Positions 1 through 9,700 of a stretch of 64,000 nucleotides of DNA are shown here, in pieces. The DNA is from Arcticibacter svalbardensis MN12-7 (GTDB lineage: Bacteria > Bacteroidota > Bacteroidia > Sphingobacteriales > Sphingobacteriaceae). The stretch's first letter is position 1; the number at the start of each line of letters is the position of its first letter. Both the position numbers and the translations under genes were made by a program. A model generated the notes under the pieces. That model was not told the DNA's origin, searched no databases, and saw only the letters and a list, made by a program, of their open reading frames with translations. The DNA is taken from positions 1 to 64,000 of the forward strand of contig NZ_AQPN01000024.1 in the NCBI RefSeq assembly GCF_000403135.1, read 5' to 3'.

Positions 1-279
1 CAGGCCGCTGGAATGAATTTAACCTTTGGACATCAGGTAATTATAGGATTTACACTGATGCTGACCAGTAAGGGTGTTGCCGGAGTGCCGAGAGCCTCCT
101 TAGTTATTTTGTTGGGTACTGCAGCTTCCTTTGGAATGCCTACATGGCCCATATTTATAATTTTAGGTATTGACGAACTAATGGATATGGCCAGGACGTC
201 GGTTAATGTTATTGGGAATTGTTTGGCAACAATCGTAGTGGCGAAGTGGGAGAATGAGTTCTATCCGGTAAAGGACTAA
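1..279 (+). CDS. Dicarboxylate/amino acid:cation symporter (SDF family), C-terminal fragment
   Basis: Only the last 92 codons lie in the window; the reading frame is open from base 1, so the gene starts upstream. The visible part carries the SDF-family (GltP/DctA/GltPh) substrate-binding signature: a G-V-A-G-V-P hairpin-2 tip, then M-D-M-A-R-T and N-V-x-G-N-C, where family members place the Asp, Arg and Asn that bind the acidic substrate and sodium or protons. These are inner-membrane importers of C4-dicarboxylates, glutamate or aspartate. The substrate cannot be told from this fragment. The next gene starts 8 bases downstream and may be cotranscribed. Confidence 0.9.
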   Translation, partial: QAAGMNLTFGHQVIIGFTLMLTSKGVAGVPRASLVILLGTAASFGMPTWPIFIILGIDELMDMARTSVNVIGNCLATIVVAKWENEFYPVKD

Positions 280-287
280 TTATAAAA

Positions 288-803
288 ATGAAAGATAGAG
301 GGAAAAAGATATTTCTTGCAGCAAGTGTTATTGTGCCTTTTATGCTCTACTGCGGGTATTATTATGGTATGATGGTGAAAAATGCACCATATAAGTTTTC
401 TGAATTTGAGTCAATTACCTATAGGTATGGTACGGGTGATACTTTGTTGAATCAATATGATTCGAAAACCCAGAACTATCAATATCTCGATAGTGATGAT
501 TCGCTGGTTAAAACGAAATTGAAATTAACTAAGGATGATCTTCTTTACTTACACAGGAAAGCGACTGATTATGGCTTTTGGGATTTTCCAACACAGATAA
601 GAGGTCGTAAAGATCAGGCTGGTGCTAATTCGCCGCATTATTATATTAAATTTACATATAAACGTAAATCTAAAGAAGTGTATTTTGATTTGAATTACGA
701 TGGTAATCCGAAATTGAAAGATGCGGTGCGGGTTTTGATTGAAACGATCAATAAAAGTTTAGATGATGCGCAGGCGCGTACAGAAACAAAAAAACCGGCT
801 TAA
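288..803 (+). CDS. Membrane-anchored or exported hypothetical protein, 171 aa
   Basis: I do not recognise a family. Residues 9-27 form a hydrophobic stretch after a K/R-rich N-terminus, so the protein is probably inner-membrane anchored or exported, with the remaining ~140 residues outside the cytoplasm. That part is rich in Tyr, Asp and Lys with alternating hydrophobic residues, suggesting a small beta-rich domain. The C-terminal ~15 residues are charged and probably disordered. It follows the symporter by 8 bases and precedes nicotinamidase by 33 bases. No lipobox cysteine is seen. The start is the only ATG near the hydrophobic segment. Confidence 0.7.
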   Translation: MKDRGKKIFLAASVIVPFMLYCGYYYGMMVKNAPYKFSEFESITYRYGTGDTLLNQYDSKTQNYQYLDSDDSLVKTKLKLTKDDLLYLHRKATDYGFWDFPTQIRGRKDQAGANSPHYYIKFTYKRKSKEVYFDLNYDGNPKLKDAVRVLIETINKSLDDAQARTETKKPA

Positions 804-836
804 ATGTTAATTATGTAGCTTTTAATTATAATTTTT

Positions 837-1454
837 ATGGAAGCATTATTGATTATTGATGTTCAAAATGACTTTCTTCCAGGTGGAAGTCTTGAAATTA
901 AACATGGGGATGAAGTTATTCCTGTGATTAATAAATTGCAGGAACACTTTAAATTGGTTGTAGCTACGCAGGACTGGCATCCTATATCTCATAAAAGTTT
1001 TGCCTCTAATCATCCTGGTAAGGAGGTTTACGATACCACAAACATTAAGGGCTTAACCCAGGTGTTATGGCCGGATCATTGTGTTCAGGCTTCTCCGGGA
1101 GCTGCTTTATCTGATAAACTAAATCAGCATCGAATTGAAGCGGTATTTAGAAAAGGGACAAATCCAGATATCGACAGTTATAGTGCATTCTTTGATAATG
1201 GCCATTTGAAGTCGACCGGATTGGCTGATTATTTAAGGGGTAAGGGAGTGACCCGTATTTATATTGTTGGTTTAGCAGGTGATTTTTGTGTTTACTACTC
1301 TGCCATGGATGCAATAAAAGAAGGGTTTGGGACTTTTATTATTGAGGATGCGGTACGGTCAGTGTTTCCTGATAAATTTGCAGCAGTAGTGGCCGAGATT
1401 GTAAAAGAGGGTGGGTATGTGATACAGAGTAATGAATTGCTTACTGTGGCCTGA
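837..1454 (+). CDS. pncA: Nicotinamidase (pyrazinamidase)
   Basis: Cysteine hydrolase of the isochorismatase fold that deamidates nicotinamide to nicotinate for NAD salvage. The catalytic triad is visible as D8 (in IIDVQNDFLPGG), K106 (FRKG) and C151 (GDFCV). Metal ligands D46, H48 and H81 sit in QDWH and WPDHC. Length (205 aa) is typical. The oxyanion-hole stretch V-G-L-A-G-D-F-C is intact, so the enzyme should be active. An 11-base string ATGTAGCTTTT, also found upstream of gatB and metE, lies just upstream of the start and may be part of a promoter. Confidence 0.95.
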   Translation: MEALLIIDVQNDFLPGGSLEIKHGDEVIPVINKLQEHFKLVVATQDWHPISHKSFASNHPGKEVYDTTNIKGLTQVLWPDHCVQASPGAALSDKLNQHRIEAVFRKGTNPDIDSYSAFFDNGHLKSTGLADYLRGKGVTRIYIVGLAGDFCVYYSAMDAIKEGFGTFIIEDAVRSVFPDKFAAVVAEIVKEGGYVIQSNELLTVA

Positions 1455-1669
1455 TTTAATTGAAGAAGGAGATACTTTAATTTACGTAACCAAGATGGGA
1501 TCGTTTATCATCCCAAAATGGGGATAATAGATTCAACTTGTTATTTGTAGTTTAGGCAATAGTGAGAATTGCTATTTCTTTTTGATTGTGCTGTCTGATC
1601 ATAGCTATTGTTATCAGGATCGAGCTGTCCCTGCTAATAAATTATATACACAACCAGATTGTTTCCTAT

Positions 1670-1858
1670 TTATTTCGTGACCTCTTTACCGAAAAGGTAA
1701 TCGTGCACGTCAGTTATTGAGTTGGATCTTAATGCCTTCACAGCGGACTTTATACTCTCTTTAGAAACACCCCACTTTTTGGCCCAATAGTCAACCTCTT
1801 CATCAATATACATGCTGATGAGCGTTTTTTCTTTGTAAGATTTATTGGCAGTTTTCAT
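1670..1858 (-). CDS. DUF3606 family small protein
   Basis: A 62-residue protein. Its core reads I-D-E-E-V-D-Y-W-A-K-K-W-G-V-S followed by a helix and an A-V-K-A-L-x-S-N-S-I-x-D-V-x-D-Y-L ending. This matches my memory of DUF3606, a short helical family common in soil Bacteroidota and Proteobacteria, often in several copies per genome and of unknown function. The Y-W-x-x-K-x-G-V block resembles a helix-turn-helix-like recognition segment, but DNA binding is only a guess. It stands alone on the minus strand, facing pncA across about 215 bases with no clear terminator. Confidence 0.75.
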   Translation of the reverse strand: MKTANKSYKEKTLISMYIDEEVDYWAKKWGVSKESIKSAVKALRSNSITDVHDYLFGKEVTK

Positions 1859-2451
1859 GATAATTAGTTTGTATAATAAAATGTGATAATTGCGAAATTG
1901 TTTTAATATGTTTTGGATTTCATTGAATGTTTATATTTAATTAACATTAGTGTAACCAAGCTTGAAATAATAGCGAATTGATGCATACACTATAATATAC
2001 GACTGCGATTAGTTAATAGTAATGCATGAAATAAATATTTACTCTATTTGAGAAGAAGTAAGAAGATTTATATCTAAGATCTCTCATAAATATACCATGT
2101 TTATATTTGTAAACATAAAAATTTCATATTTATTGTGTTTGTTTCTCGTAAAAAAAAGATAAGTTAAAGGGTAGAATATCAGGTGGATAGCTTGGGCAGG
2201 ATCGAACTGGATGATCATTGAGATGGACCAGGGAATGTTGAGTTTACTTAGTTTTTTTATGTTTAGGATGTTACTGTACATCAGAGGATCCATTTGTTAG
2301 TTGTATTATGAATTTAGATGCAAAAATGAGTTTAATTCATTAAAAGAGGTGTCAAATGCTATAAAACAATAAATAACCATAGATTATAGAATCGTTTTAA
2401 TTATTTTTAACAATTGATAAAAGCAAACTCTTAATAGAATTTTAGTACATA
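1859..2451. other. Intergenic region without a supported gene
   Basis: About 590 very AT-rich bases between the divergent DUF3606 gene and lysC. A 69-codon reading frame on the minus strand (2084-2293) has a hydrophobic, low-complexity translation typical of chance ORFs, so I do not call it. No tRNA, clear hairpin or repeat was seen. Promoters for both flanking genes should be here, but no full -33/-7 pair was identified. Confidence 0.5.
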
Positions 2452-3762
2452 ATGAAAATTAAAAAATTTGGAGGTACATCTGTAGGAAGTCCCGAACGGA
2501 TGAAAAACCTTCTCTCCATCATTCAATCTGAAGAAAGGCAAATTGTAGTATTATCTGCAGTAGCCGGCACAACAAACAGTTTAGTTGAAATCTCCCAATC
2601 ATACATGAGCGGAGATAAGCGAAAGGCAAAACAACTGTCGGATGCATTATATGAGAAATACCAGCAATTTGTATCAGAGCTTTTTTCTACTGAAGAGGGT
2701 AAGAAAAATGGAACAGAATTAATTAATTATCATTTCTCCCTTATTGGTTCATTTTCAACCGATTTGTTTACACCAGTAGAAGAAAAAGTTATACTTGCTC
2801 AAGGGGAACTCCTATCCACTACCCTTTACCATTTTTATTTAACAGAGTTAGGCATCAAATCTATATTGCTGCCAGCACTTGATTTTATGCGGATTGATGA
2901 GGACAATGAGCCCATGGTTGATTATTTGAGGTCGCATATCCATCCTTTAATTGATAGCAAGCCCGATCATCATTTGTTTATTACACAGGGATATATTTGT
3001 CGAAATTCATTTGGAGAAACGGACAACCTGCGAAGGGGAGGAAGTGACTATACGGCTTCACTTATAGGTGCGGCTATTATGGCGGAAGAGGTTCAGATTT
3101 GGACCGATATAGATGGCATGCATAATAATGATCCACGGATTGTTCAAGGAACTAAACCGATAGCGCAATTATCTTTTGATGAGGCTGCTGAGCTTGCTTA
3201 TTTTGGTGCAAAAATATTGCATCCTCAGAGTGTTTTTCCGGCACAGAAGTACAAAATACCGGTCAGGTTGTTGAACACAATGGAACCATCTGCTCCCGGT
3301 ACATTGATTACAGATGACAGTGAAAGAGGTAAAATTAAATCAATTGCTGCAAAGGATAATATTACCTCAATCAGGATCCAATCGAGCAGAATGTTACTTG
3401 CATATGGCTTTTTAAGAAAGGTATTTGAAGTTTTTGAGCGTTATAAGACGCCAATTGATATGATTACAACTTCAGAAGTGGCTGTTTCAGTAACCATTGA
3501 TGAAACCAGGTACTTAGCTGAAATAGTGCAGGAACTGAAAGCATTTGGTACGGTTAATTCTGTTTCTGATCAATCTATTATATGTGTGGTGGGCGATTTT
3601 TCCTATCACTCTCATGGATTTGCTTCACGTGTTTTCGAGTCATTAAAGCATTTATCTATCGGAATGATATCCTATGGAGCTAGTGATTGCAATATTTCCT
3701 TAGTGGTAGACACAACTGATAAAATTGAAGCTTTAAGAAGTCTTCATAGTAGATTATTTTAA
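2452..3762 (+). CDS. lysC: Aspartate kinase, monofunctional
   Basis: Phosphorylates L-aspartate, the first step toward lysine, threonine, methionine and diaminopimelate. The N-terminus carries the amino-acid-kinase signature KFGGTSVG (residues 4-11). RRGGSDYTASL and the WTDIDGM segment follow, together forming the ATP and aspartate site. The last ~130 residues contain two ACT-like regulatory domains, where end products usually bind. At 436 aa it is monofunctional, with no homoserine dehydrogenase domain. It is followed by lysA, so the pair makes a lysine/DAP mini-operon; feedback by lysine is expected but cannot be read from sequence. Confidence 0.95.
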   Translation: MKIKKFGGTSVGSPERMKNLLSIIQSEERQIVVLSAVAGTTNSLVEISQSYMSGDKRKAKQLSDALYEKYQQFVSELFSTEEGKKNGTELINYHFSLIGSFSTDLFTPVEEKVILAQGELLSTTLYHFYLTELGIKSILLPALDFMRIDEDNEPMVDYLRSHIHPLIDSKPDHHLFITQGYICRNSFGETDNLRRGGSDYTASLIGAAIMAEEVQIWTDIDGMHNNDPRIVQGTKPIAQLSFDEAAELAYFGAKILHPQSVFPAQKYKIPVRLLNTMEPSAPGTLITDDSERGKIKSIAAKDNITSIRIQSSRMLLAYGFLRKVFEVFERYKTPIDMITTSEVAVSVTIDETRYLAEIVQELKAFGTVNSVSDQSIICVVGDFSYHSHGFASRVFESLKHLSIGMISYGASDCNISLVVDTTDKIEALRSLHSRLF

Positions 3763-3807
3763 ATTCTATTCGCCTTTTCTATTGAATTGGCATTTATATT
3801 AATAAGC

Positions 3808-4968
3808 ATGTTTTCTAAAGAAACTTTGGCGGGGTTTAACACACGCAAAACACCTTTTTATTATTATGACCTTAAATTGTTAAAGGAAACATTGTCAGCT
3901 TGTAAAGATGCTGCCAATGAATATGGCTTTCAGGTACATTATGCAATGAAGGCTAATTTTAACGAAAGGGTGTTGAAATGTATTCAGGGGTTTGGATTTG
4001 GTGCCGACTGTGTGAGTGGGAATGAAGTTAAAAAGGCTGTAGAGGTAGGGTTTCCATCGAATCAGGTGGTATTTGCCGGGGTTGGCAAGTCTGATGATGA
4101 GATTATAACGGCTCTTGAACTCAATATTTATTGTTTCAATGTGGAGTCGGTTCAGGAACTTGAAATCATCAATGATCTGGCTGCTGGTGTTGGAAAAAGA
4201 GCTCGTGTTGCGCTACGCATTAACCCTAATGTGGATGCCTATACGCATCACAATATTACAACCGGACTGGAAGAGAATAAGTTTGGAATTAATCAATGGG
4301 AATTACCTGCTTGTGCGGAATATTTGAATCGTGCCCAGAACATCTGGTTGGAAGGCATTCATTTTCATATAGGCTCTCAGATTACAAATCTAACTGTATT
4401 TAAGAGCTTGTGTGTGCGGGTAAATGAAATCAAATTGTGGTTTGAAGAACGGGGCTTTAATTTGAAAATTCTGAATGTTGGAGGAGGCTTAGGTGTTGAT
4501 TATTATCATCCTGATGAAAATAAGATTGCTGACTTTAAAGCTTACTTTGAGATATTTAATCAGTTTCTGGATCGTAAACCGGGACAGGAGGTTCATTTCG
4601 AACTAGGAAGAGCATTAGTTGCGCATTGCGGAACGCTCATCAGCCGGGTGCTCTATGTTAAAAATGGTATAAAAAAGCATTTTTTAGTTCTGGATGCAGG
4701 AATGACAGAACTAATGCGTCCAGCATTGTATCAGGCTTATCATAAAATGGAAAACCTTTCAAGGAATGTGGAGTTAGAGCAGTCGATTATGAAATATGAT
4801 ATCGTGGGTCCTATTTGCGAATCAACAGACTGCTTTGGTAAAGAGGTAGAGATTGGCACTTCATTTAGAGGAGATCTCATCGCGATTAGGACAGCAGGGG
4901 CCTATGGAGATGTGATGTCCTCCAGATATAACCTGAGGGAACAGCTTGAACCATATTACACGGAATAA
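3808..4968 (+). CDS. lysA: Diaminopimelate decarboxylase
   Basis: PLP enzyme of the alanine-racemase fold that converts meso-diaminopimelate to L-lysine. K48 in HYAMKANFN is the Schiff-base lysine. HFHIGSQ, NVGGGLGVDY, the substrate-binding ELGR, the catalytic-Cys region GPICESTDCFG and the terminal GAYGDVMSSRYN are all present. I chose the ATG at 3808; an in-frame TTG lies seven codons upstream at 3787 but adds residues not usual in the family. Length is 386 aa. It lies 45 bases after lysC and ends a few bases before the convergent cheB. Confidence 0.95.
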   Translation: MFSKETLAGFNTRKTPFYYYDLKLLKETLSACKDAANEYGFQVHYAMKANFNERVLKCIQGFGFGADCVSGNEVKKAVEVGFPSNQVVFAGVGKSDDEIITALELNIYCFNVESVQELEIINDLAAGVGKRARVALRINPNVDAYTHHNITTGLEENKFGINQWELPACAEYLNRAQNIWLEGIHFHIGSQITNLTVFKSLCVRVNEIKLWFEERGFNLKILNVGGGLGVDYYHPDENKIADFKAYFEIFNQFLDRKPGQEVHFELGRALVAHCGTLISRVLYVKNGIKKHFLVLDAGMTELMRPALYQAYHKMENLSRNVELEQSIMKYDIVGPICESTDCFGKEVEIGTSFRGDLIAIRTAGAYGDVMSSRYNLREQLEPYYTE

Positions 4969-4972
4969 GAGC

Positions 4973-5557
4973 TTATAGAGATAGCTTATTGATAAAATTT
5001 GCTATCTCTTCAATGTTTAATATATAATCAATAGGGGCTATCTGAATGGCTTTTTGAGGCATATAGGATACCTCAGCATACTGAGGATTTTGAACTGCTG
5101 TAATGCCTCCATGGTTTTTAATCGATTTTAATCCTGCTGCGCCATCTGAATTAGCACCTGATAATAAAATAGCAGCTATTCGTGTCTTATATACTTCAGC
5201 TGCGGTTTCGAAAGTAACATCAATACATGGCCGGGAATATTGGATTTTTTCGGAGTAATCAAGTGATACGGAGTGATCTGTCTCTACCAATAGATGGTAA
5301 TCAGAGGGGGCTACATAAATCTTTCCATTTTGCAAGCTGTCTTTTTCTTCTGCTTCCACAACAGGAAGTGTTGCTTTACTGTTGAACAAATTAATAAGGG
5401 AAGAATCATAAGAAGCTTTTCTATGAAGCACTATGATTATCGGAAAACTTAAATTGTACTTGATAGCTGGAAGAACCTTGAGTAAAACATCAAGACTTCC
5501 TGCTGAACCTGCAATAAGAAGAAGGTCTATTTTCCCTTTCAGGCTATCTTTCTCCAT
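4973..5557 (-). CDS. cheB: CheB-type protein-glutamate methylesterase, catalytic domain only
   Basis: The 194 residues correspond to the catalytic half of CheB; the N-terminal receiver that normally controls it is missing. The Ser-His-Asp triad is readable as S18 (AGSAGS), H45 (VLHRKA) and D138 (SGANSDGAAG). CheB removes methyl groups from receptor glutamates or deamidates glutamines. Here no chemoreceptor, CheA or CheW is encoded nearby. Its start overlaps the end of cheR by 19 bases, and it closes a five-gene operon dominated by histidine kinases. The activating receiver could be the stand-alone response regulator two genes upstream. Confidence 0.9.
   Translation of the reverse strand: MEKDSLKGKIDLLLIAGSAGSLDVLLKVLPAIKYNLSFPIIIVLHRKASYDSSLINLFNSKATLPVVEAEEKDSLQNGKIYVAPSDYHLLVETDHSVSLDYSEKIQYSRPCIDVTFETAAEVYKTRIAAILLSGANSDGAAGLKSIKNHGGITAVQNPQYAEVSYMPQKAIQIAPIDYILNIEEIANFINKLSL
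4977..5009. terminator. Possible hairpin between lysA and cheB
   Basis: AGAGATAGC (4977-4985) pairs perfectly with GCTATCTCT (5001-5009) across a 15-nt AT-rich loop. The stem overlaps the last codons of cheB and lies just after the lysA stop. It has no clear U-tract, so activity as a terminator is uncertain. Confidence 0.35.
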
Positions 5558-6366
5558 ATCTTTTCATTGTCCAATTGTTTAAATCTGGAGGTTAGTGATG
5601 AAAATCGTATTGTTTCTTTTGATCCAAGGGCCAGGTATCCGAGGTTATCCAGACTTTGCTCAAATAAATTGAAAACTTTCACCTGCAGATCTTTATCAAA
5701 GTATATGAGTACGTTGCGGCATAAAATTAACTGAAATTCGTTGAATGAGCGGTCTGATACCAGGTTATGGGTAGAGAAAATCATTTTTCTGCTTAACTCT
5801 TCGTCAAATTTAGCTTTGTCATAATTTGCGGTATAGTATTGTGAGAAGTCTTTTGTGCCGCCTGATTGGATATAGTTTTCGGAGTACTGTTTCATTTGGC
5901 TTAGAGGGAAGATTCCCATTCTTGCTTTTTCAAGTACTTCCGGATTCAGATCAGTGGCATACAACAGTGCTTTATGATACAAATTCGCTTCTTTGAGTAA
6001 GATAGCCATCGAATAAACTTCTTCACCTGTAGAGCAGCCTGCATGCCATATTCGAATAAAGGGATAAGTGCCTAGTGTAGGTAGAACTTGTTCGCGTAAT
6101 ACTTTGTAGAATTGAGGATCCCTAAACATTTCGGTCACAGTTACCGTAACTTGTTCTATAAAGCGATGCATATAATCAGGGTCGCTTTTTAAACGATATC
6201 TGAATTCGGCAAAGCTCATAAACCGATCCAGGGTAAACAAGCGGTTTATTCGTCTTTTTATAGAAGCTTTAGAGTATTCTGTAAAATCATAACCATAGCT
6301 TTCGAGTATATCATTCAAAATAATATCTACATCTTCATCCTGAATAAAGTTATACTCTATCATCAT
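5539..6366 (-). CDS. cheR: CheR-type protein-glutamate O-methyltransferase
   Basis: SAM-dependent methyltransferase of the CheR family, 275 aa. An N-terminal helical domain (residues ~1-75) has the arginine-rich KRRINRLF segment. The SAM site HAGCSTGEEVYSMA lies around residues 108-121, and a later LCRNVLIYFD motif is typical of the family. It normally methylates glutamates on chemoreceptors. Its start overlaps the preceding response-regulator gene by 17 bases and its end overlaps cheB by 19, so translation is probably coupled. With no receptor nearby, its substrate may be a distant receptor or a non-chemotaxis sensor such as the adjacent hybrid kinase; that is inference. Confidence 0.92.
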   Translation of the reverse strand: MMIEYNFIQDEDVDIILNDILESYGYDFTEYSKASIKRRINRLFTLDRFMSFAEFRYRLKSDPDYMHRFIEQVTVTVTEMFRDPQFYKVLREQVLPTLGTYPFIRIWHAGCSTGEEVYSMAILLKEANLYHKALLYATDLNPEVLEKARMGIFPLSQMKQYSENYIQSGGTKDFSQYYTANYDKAKFDEELSRKMIFSTHNLVSDRSFNEFQLILCRNVLIYFDKDLQVKVFNLFEQSLDNLGYLALGSKETIRFSSLTSRFKQLDNEKIWRKIA

Positions 6367-6733
6367 GTTTCATATAATGCTCCAATACCTTCAATAGGGC
6401 ATCTATATCTATGGGTTTTGACAAGTAAGCCTCGGCCCCAGCTTCTAAACATTTTTCACGATCGCCCACCATAGCCTGTGCAGTTACTGCTATTATAGGA
6501 ACTGATGAAATTTGTTTGTTGCTTTTAATTTCCGCTATAGCTTCATAACCATCCATTTCAGGCATCATCATATCCATTAGAATTATTCCAATATCATCTT
6601 GGTTCAGAAGAAGATTGATACCTGCGATAGCCGATGCAGACGTTACACAATGATACTTATTGGCTTTTAAAACAGCCACAAGGGCAAATATATTTCGTGG
6701 ATCATCATCGATGACCAAAATTTTGTCTTTCAT
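6350..6733 (-). CDS. Single-domain response regulator
   Basis: A stand-alone receiver domain of 127 aa. The acidic pocket D9-D10-D11, phospho-acceptor D54 (ILMDMMMPEMDG), the T in AVTAQ and the lysine in LSKPID are all present. No output domain follows. It is most similar in wording to the last receiver of the neighbouring hybrid kinase (both have DPRN/DVRN, LMDMMMPEMDGYE and VGDREKC), suggesting duplication. It lies 5 bases downstream of that kinase and overlaps cheR by 17 bases. It probably relays phosphate or controls CheR/CheB. Confidence 0.93.
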   Translation of the reverse strand: MKDKILVIDDDPRNIFALVAVLKANKYHCVTSASAIAGINLLLNQDDIGIILMDMMMPEMDGYEAIAEIKSNKQISSVPIIAVTAQAMVGDREKCLEAGAEAYLSKPIDIDALLKVLEHYMKHDDRV

Positions 6734-6738
6734 AACTT

Positions 6739-9700
6739 CTATAAGTATTTATCATAAAGCCAAACTCTTAACAGTGATATGAGCTGATCAATATCAACGG
6801 GCTTGGATATGTAATCGGAAGCCCCTGCGTTGATACATTTTTCTCTATCACCAACCATGGCTTTAGCAGTTACTGCCAAAATAGGCAGACTTTTAAATTT
6901 TGGATCCCGACGGATCTGTATGATAGATTCATAACCATCCATCTCAGGCATCATCATGTCCATGAGCACAACATCAGTTTGCGGGTTTTCCTTTAGTACG
7001 ATTAAGGCTTCCTTACCATCTGTTGCAGATACTACTTTCATCTTAAGTTGTTCTAAAGCCTTAGTTAAAGAGAAGATATTTCGAACATCATCATCTGCAA
7101 TAAGAACAGTCTTATTTTTTAGTATTTCATTTAAGGCAACAGCATTTTTTATAACCGATGCAGTCGCATTTCCTAAAGGATGCTTTTCTTCAACAAGATG
7201 TAAAAATAGTGCAACCTCATCTAGTATTCTTTGATAAGAATGTGCAGTTTTCATTACTATGCTGTCAGCGTAAAGCTTTATTTTACTCTCTTCTGCTTTC
7301 GAAAGATTTTTCCCTGTAAAAATAATTATAGGAAGGTTTTCAAGACCAGGAGTCTTTTTAACTGTTTCTAATGTTACATAAGCGTTCATATCGGGAATGC
7401 CCATGTCTAGAATTACACAGTCCACTTCTTTTTTCTGAAGTGCATTGACACCATCTGCTATAGATTCTTTAATTTCAGAATTTATTTGGTAGGTATCCAG
7501 AAAATAGGCTAATGCACGTGCATGTTGCGAGTTTTCTTCAATGATCAATACCTTTTTTAAATCTTTGGTAAGGGCGTTTTCTATGCTTGCAAACATGTGT
7601 TGCATTTGTTCCAAAGCAACTGGTTTATTAATAAAGTCTATCGCTCCTTTGAGTAAACTTTCTCTTTTTACCTGCATGGATGACATAATGTGCACCGGAA
7701 TATGCTTGGTCTTGGGATTGGCTTTAAGCTCTTCCATGACTTCCCACCCATCTTTTATTGGCAGCTGAATGTCTAGCAGGATGGCTACTGGCTTGTATTG
7801 CTGAGCTAATGTTATTCCCTGATCTCCCCGAACGGCAACAATACCTTTGTATTTATTTTTGCGGGTATATTCTAAGAGTGCTTTTGCGAAGTTTGTATCA
7901 TCCTCCACAATTAAGATGACCTTATCTTGATTTGTTATGGTGTTCCTGTCATCTTCTAGATCATGTGGAATTATCTCTGATAAGTATTTTTTACGTTCTC
8001 TTTCATTTATTTCAGATTTAGGTTGAGCTATTTCCTCAGGAATAGTAGCTGCAATTTTATCCTCGTAAATCTCATTAATAGCATTGTCTTCCTTAATAAT
8101 AAGCTCCGGATGGATTGGGATAACCACTGTAAATTCACTTCCTTTACCCGGTTCGCTTGCTATGAGTAATTCACCTCCTTGTAACTTTACAAGTTCACGG
8201 CTAATAGACAGACCTAATCCTGTACCTCCATATTTACGTCTTGTAGAACCATCAGCTTGCTGAAAGGCTTCAAACACATGATTTTGCTTATCTTTAGCAA
8301 TGCCGATACCGGTATCCTTAACAGAAAAGTTTATAAATCCTCTCTTATTCGAAGAGGTTACATTCATTAAAACTGAACCTCTAGCCGTAAATTTTAAAGC
8401 ATTAGAGAGTAGATTTTTAATCACCTGTTCAAACCTCATCTTATCAATTCGAATAATTTCCGGAATGTCAGAATCAACATGCATGTTCAGTTCCAGAGAT
8501 TTCTCTTTTGCTATTGGGCCAAAAAGAGACTTTAAATCGAGCATGATATCTTTTACAGCTGTATTTTGATATTCAAGCTCCATTTTTCCTGCCTCTATTT
8601 TTGAGAGATCCAGTATTTCATCAATAAGGCTTAAGAGTCCGTTGCCTGAACTATGAATTACCCGCCCGTATTCTATTTGGTCTTCATTTAAATTTTGCTC
8701 TGTATTTTCCGATAATAGTCTGGATAAGAGTAAAATTGAGTTTAGAGGAGTTCTTAGCTCATGCGACATGTTAGCTAAAAATTCAGATTTATATTTAGTG
8801 CTTTGCTCAAGCTCTTCCGATTTCTTTTGGATATCAAGATTGCGCTCCACAATGAGCTGGTTCTTTTCTTCAAGCACCTTGCTACGCTCTTCCAGCTCCT
8901 GGTTGGCTTGTAATAGTTCTTCTTGCTGAACCCTAAGTTCTTCTTCAGAGGCTTGAAGTTTTTGTGCCTGAGCTTCCAGTTCCGTATTTAGATTCTCTAG
9001 CTCACTATGCTGTGCTTGTAACTCCTCTGTCTGTGCCTGTGTTTCTTCGAGTAGTTCCTGCAGCTTTGACCGGTTTTGAGCCGTATGTATGACAATGCCC
9101 GAACTATGAGATACAGAGTCGAAGTACTCAAAATCTAAATTGGAGAAGGTATTAACTGAACCCAGCTCAATGACTCCTTTAATATGGTTTTCAAATAGAA
9201 TAGGAAATGCGATAATGTTGTTCGGCCTGATCGTGCTGCTTGCAAAACTTATGACCATGTCTGTTTCCTGGATATCAGAAAGGTGTATTTTTTCTTTATT
9301 TGTTGCACATTGACCTACTATTCCATCCCCAATCTTGATGATTTGTTTCTTATAATCAGAAGCAAGAGCATAACTTGCCGTTAATTCCAGGTTTTCTTCG
9401 TCCTGCAAGATGTAAAGTGCCCCAACAGAACTGTTAGTGTATTTTATAATATGCTCAAGAATTGCTTGTGTTAAAGGTTTGGTATCTATTTCCCCTATCA
9501 TTCTTTCATTTAAGGAGGCAATGCCAGCTTGTAACCATTCCTTGTCAGATAGCGATTTGAATGAGAGATCTAAAGACTCCGCCATTTTATTCAGGGAGAG
9601 ACTTAAACTTCCCAGACTATCGGCGTCATTTTCATCCTCTACGCGTGTTGAAAAGTCGCCAAGTGCTATTTTTTTAGCAATATCTTCAATAATAGCAAGC

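Noticed and set aside
1455..1669. Terminator after pncA
   Set aside because: Weak partial pairings only (for example around 1510-1530); no stem good enough to call.
2084..2293. 69-codon minus-strand frame upstream of lysC
   Set aside because: Hydrophobic low-complexity translation in very AT-rich DNA with no motif; consistent with a chance frame.
4973..6366. Full chemotaxis operon
   Set aside because: No CheA, CheW, CheY-motor gene or receptor is present; only CheR and a CheB domain with histidine kinases.
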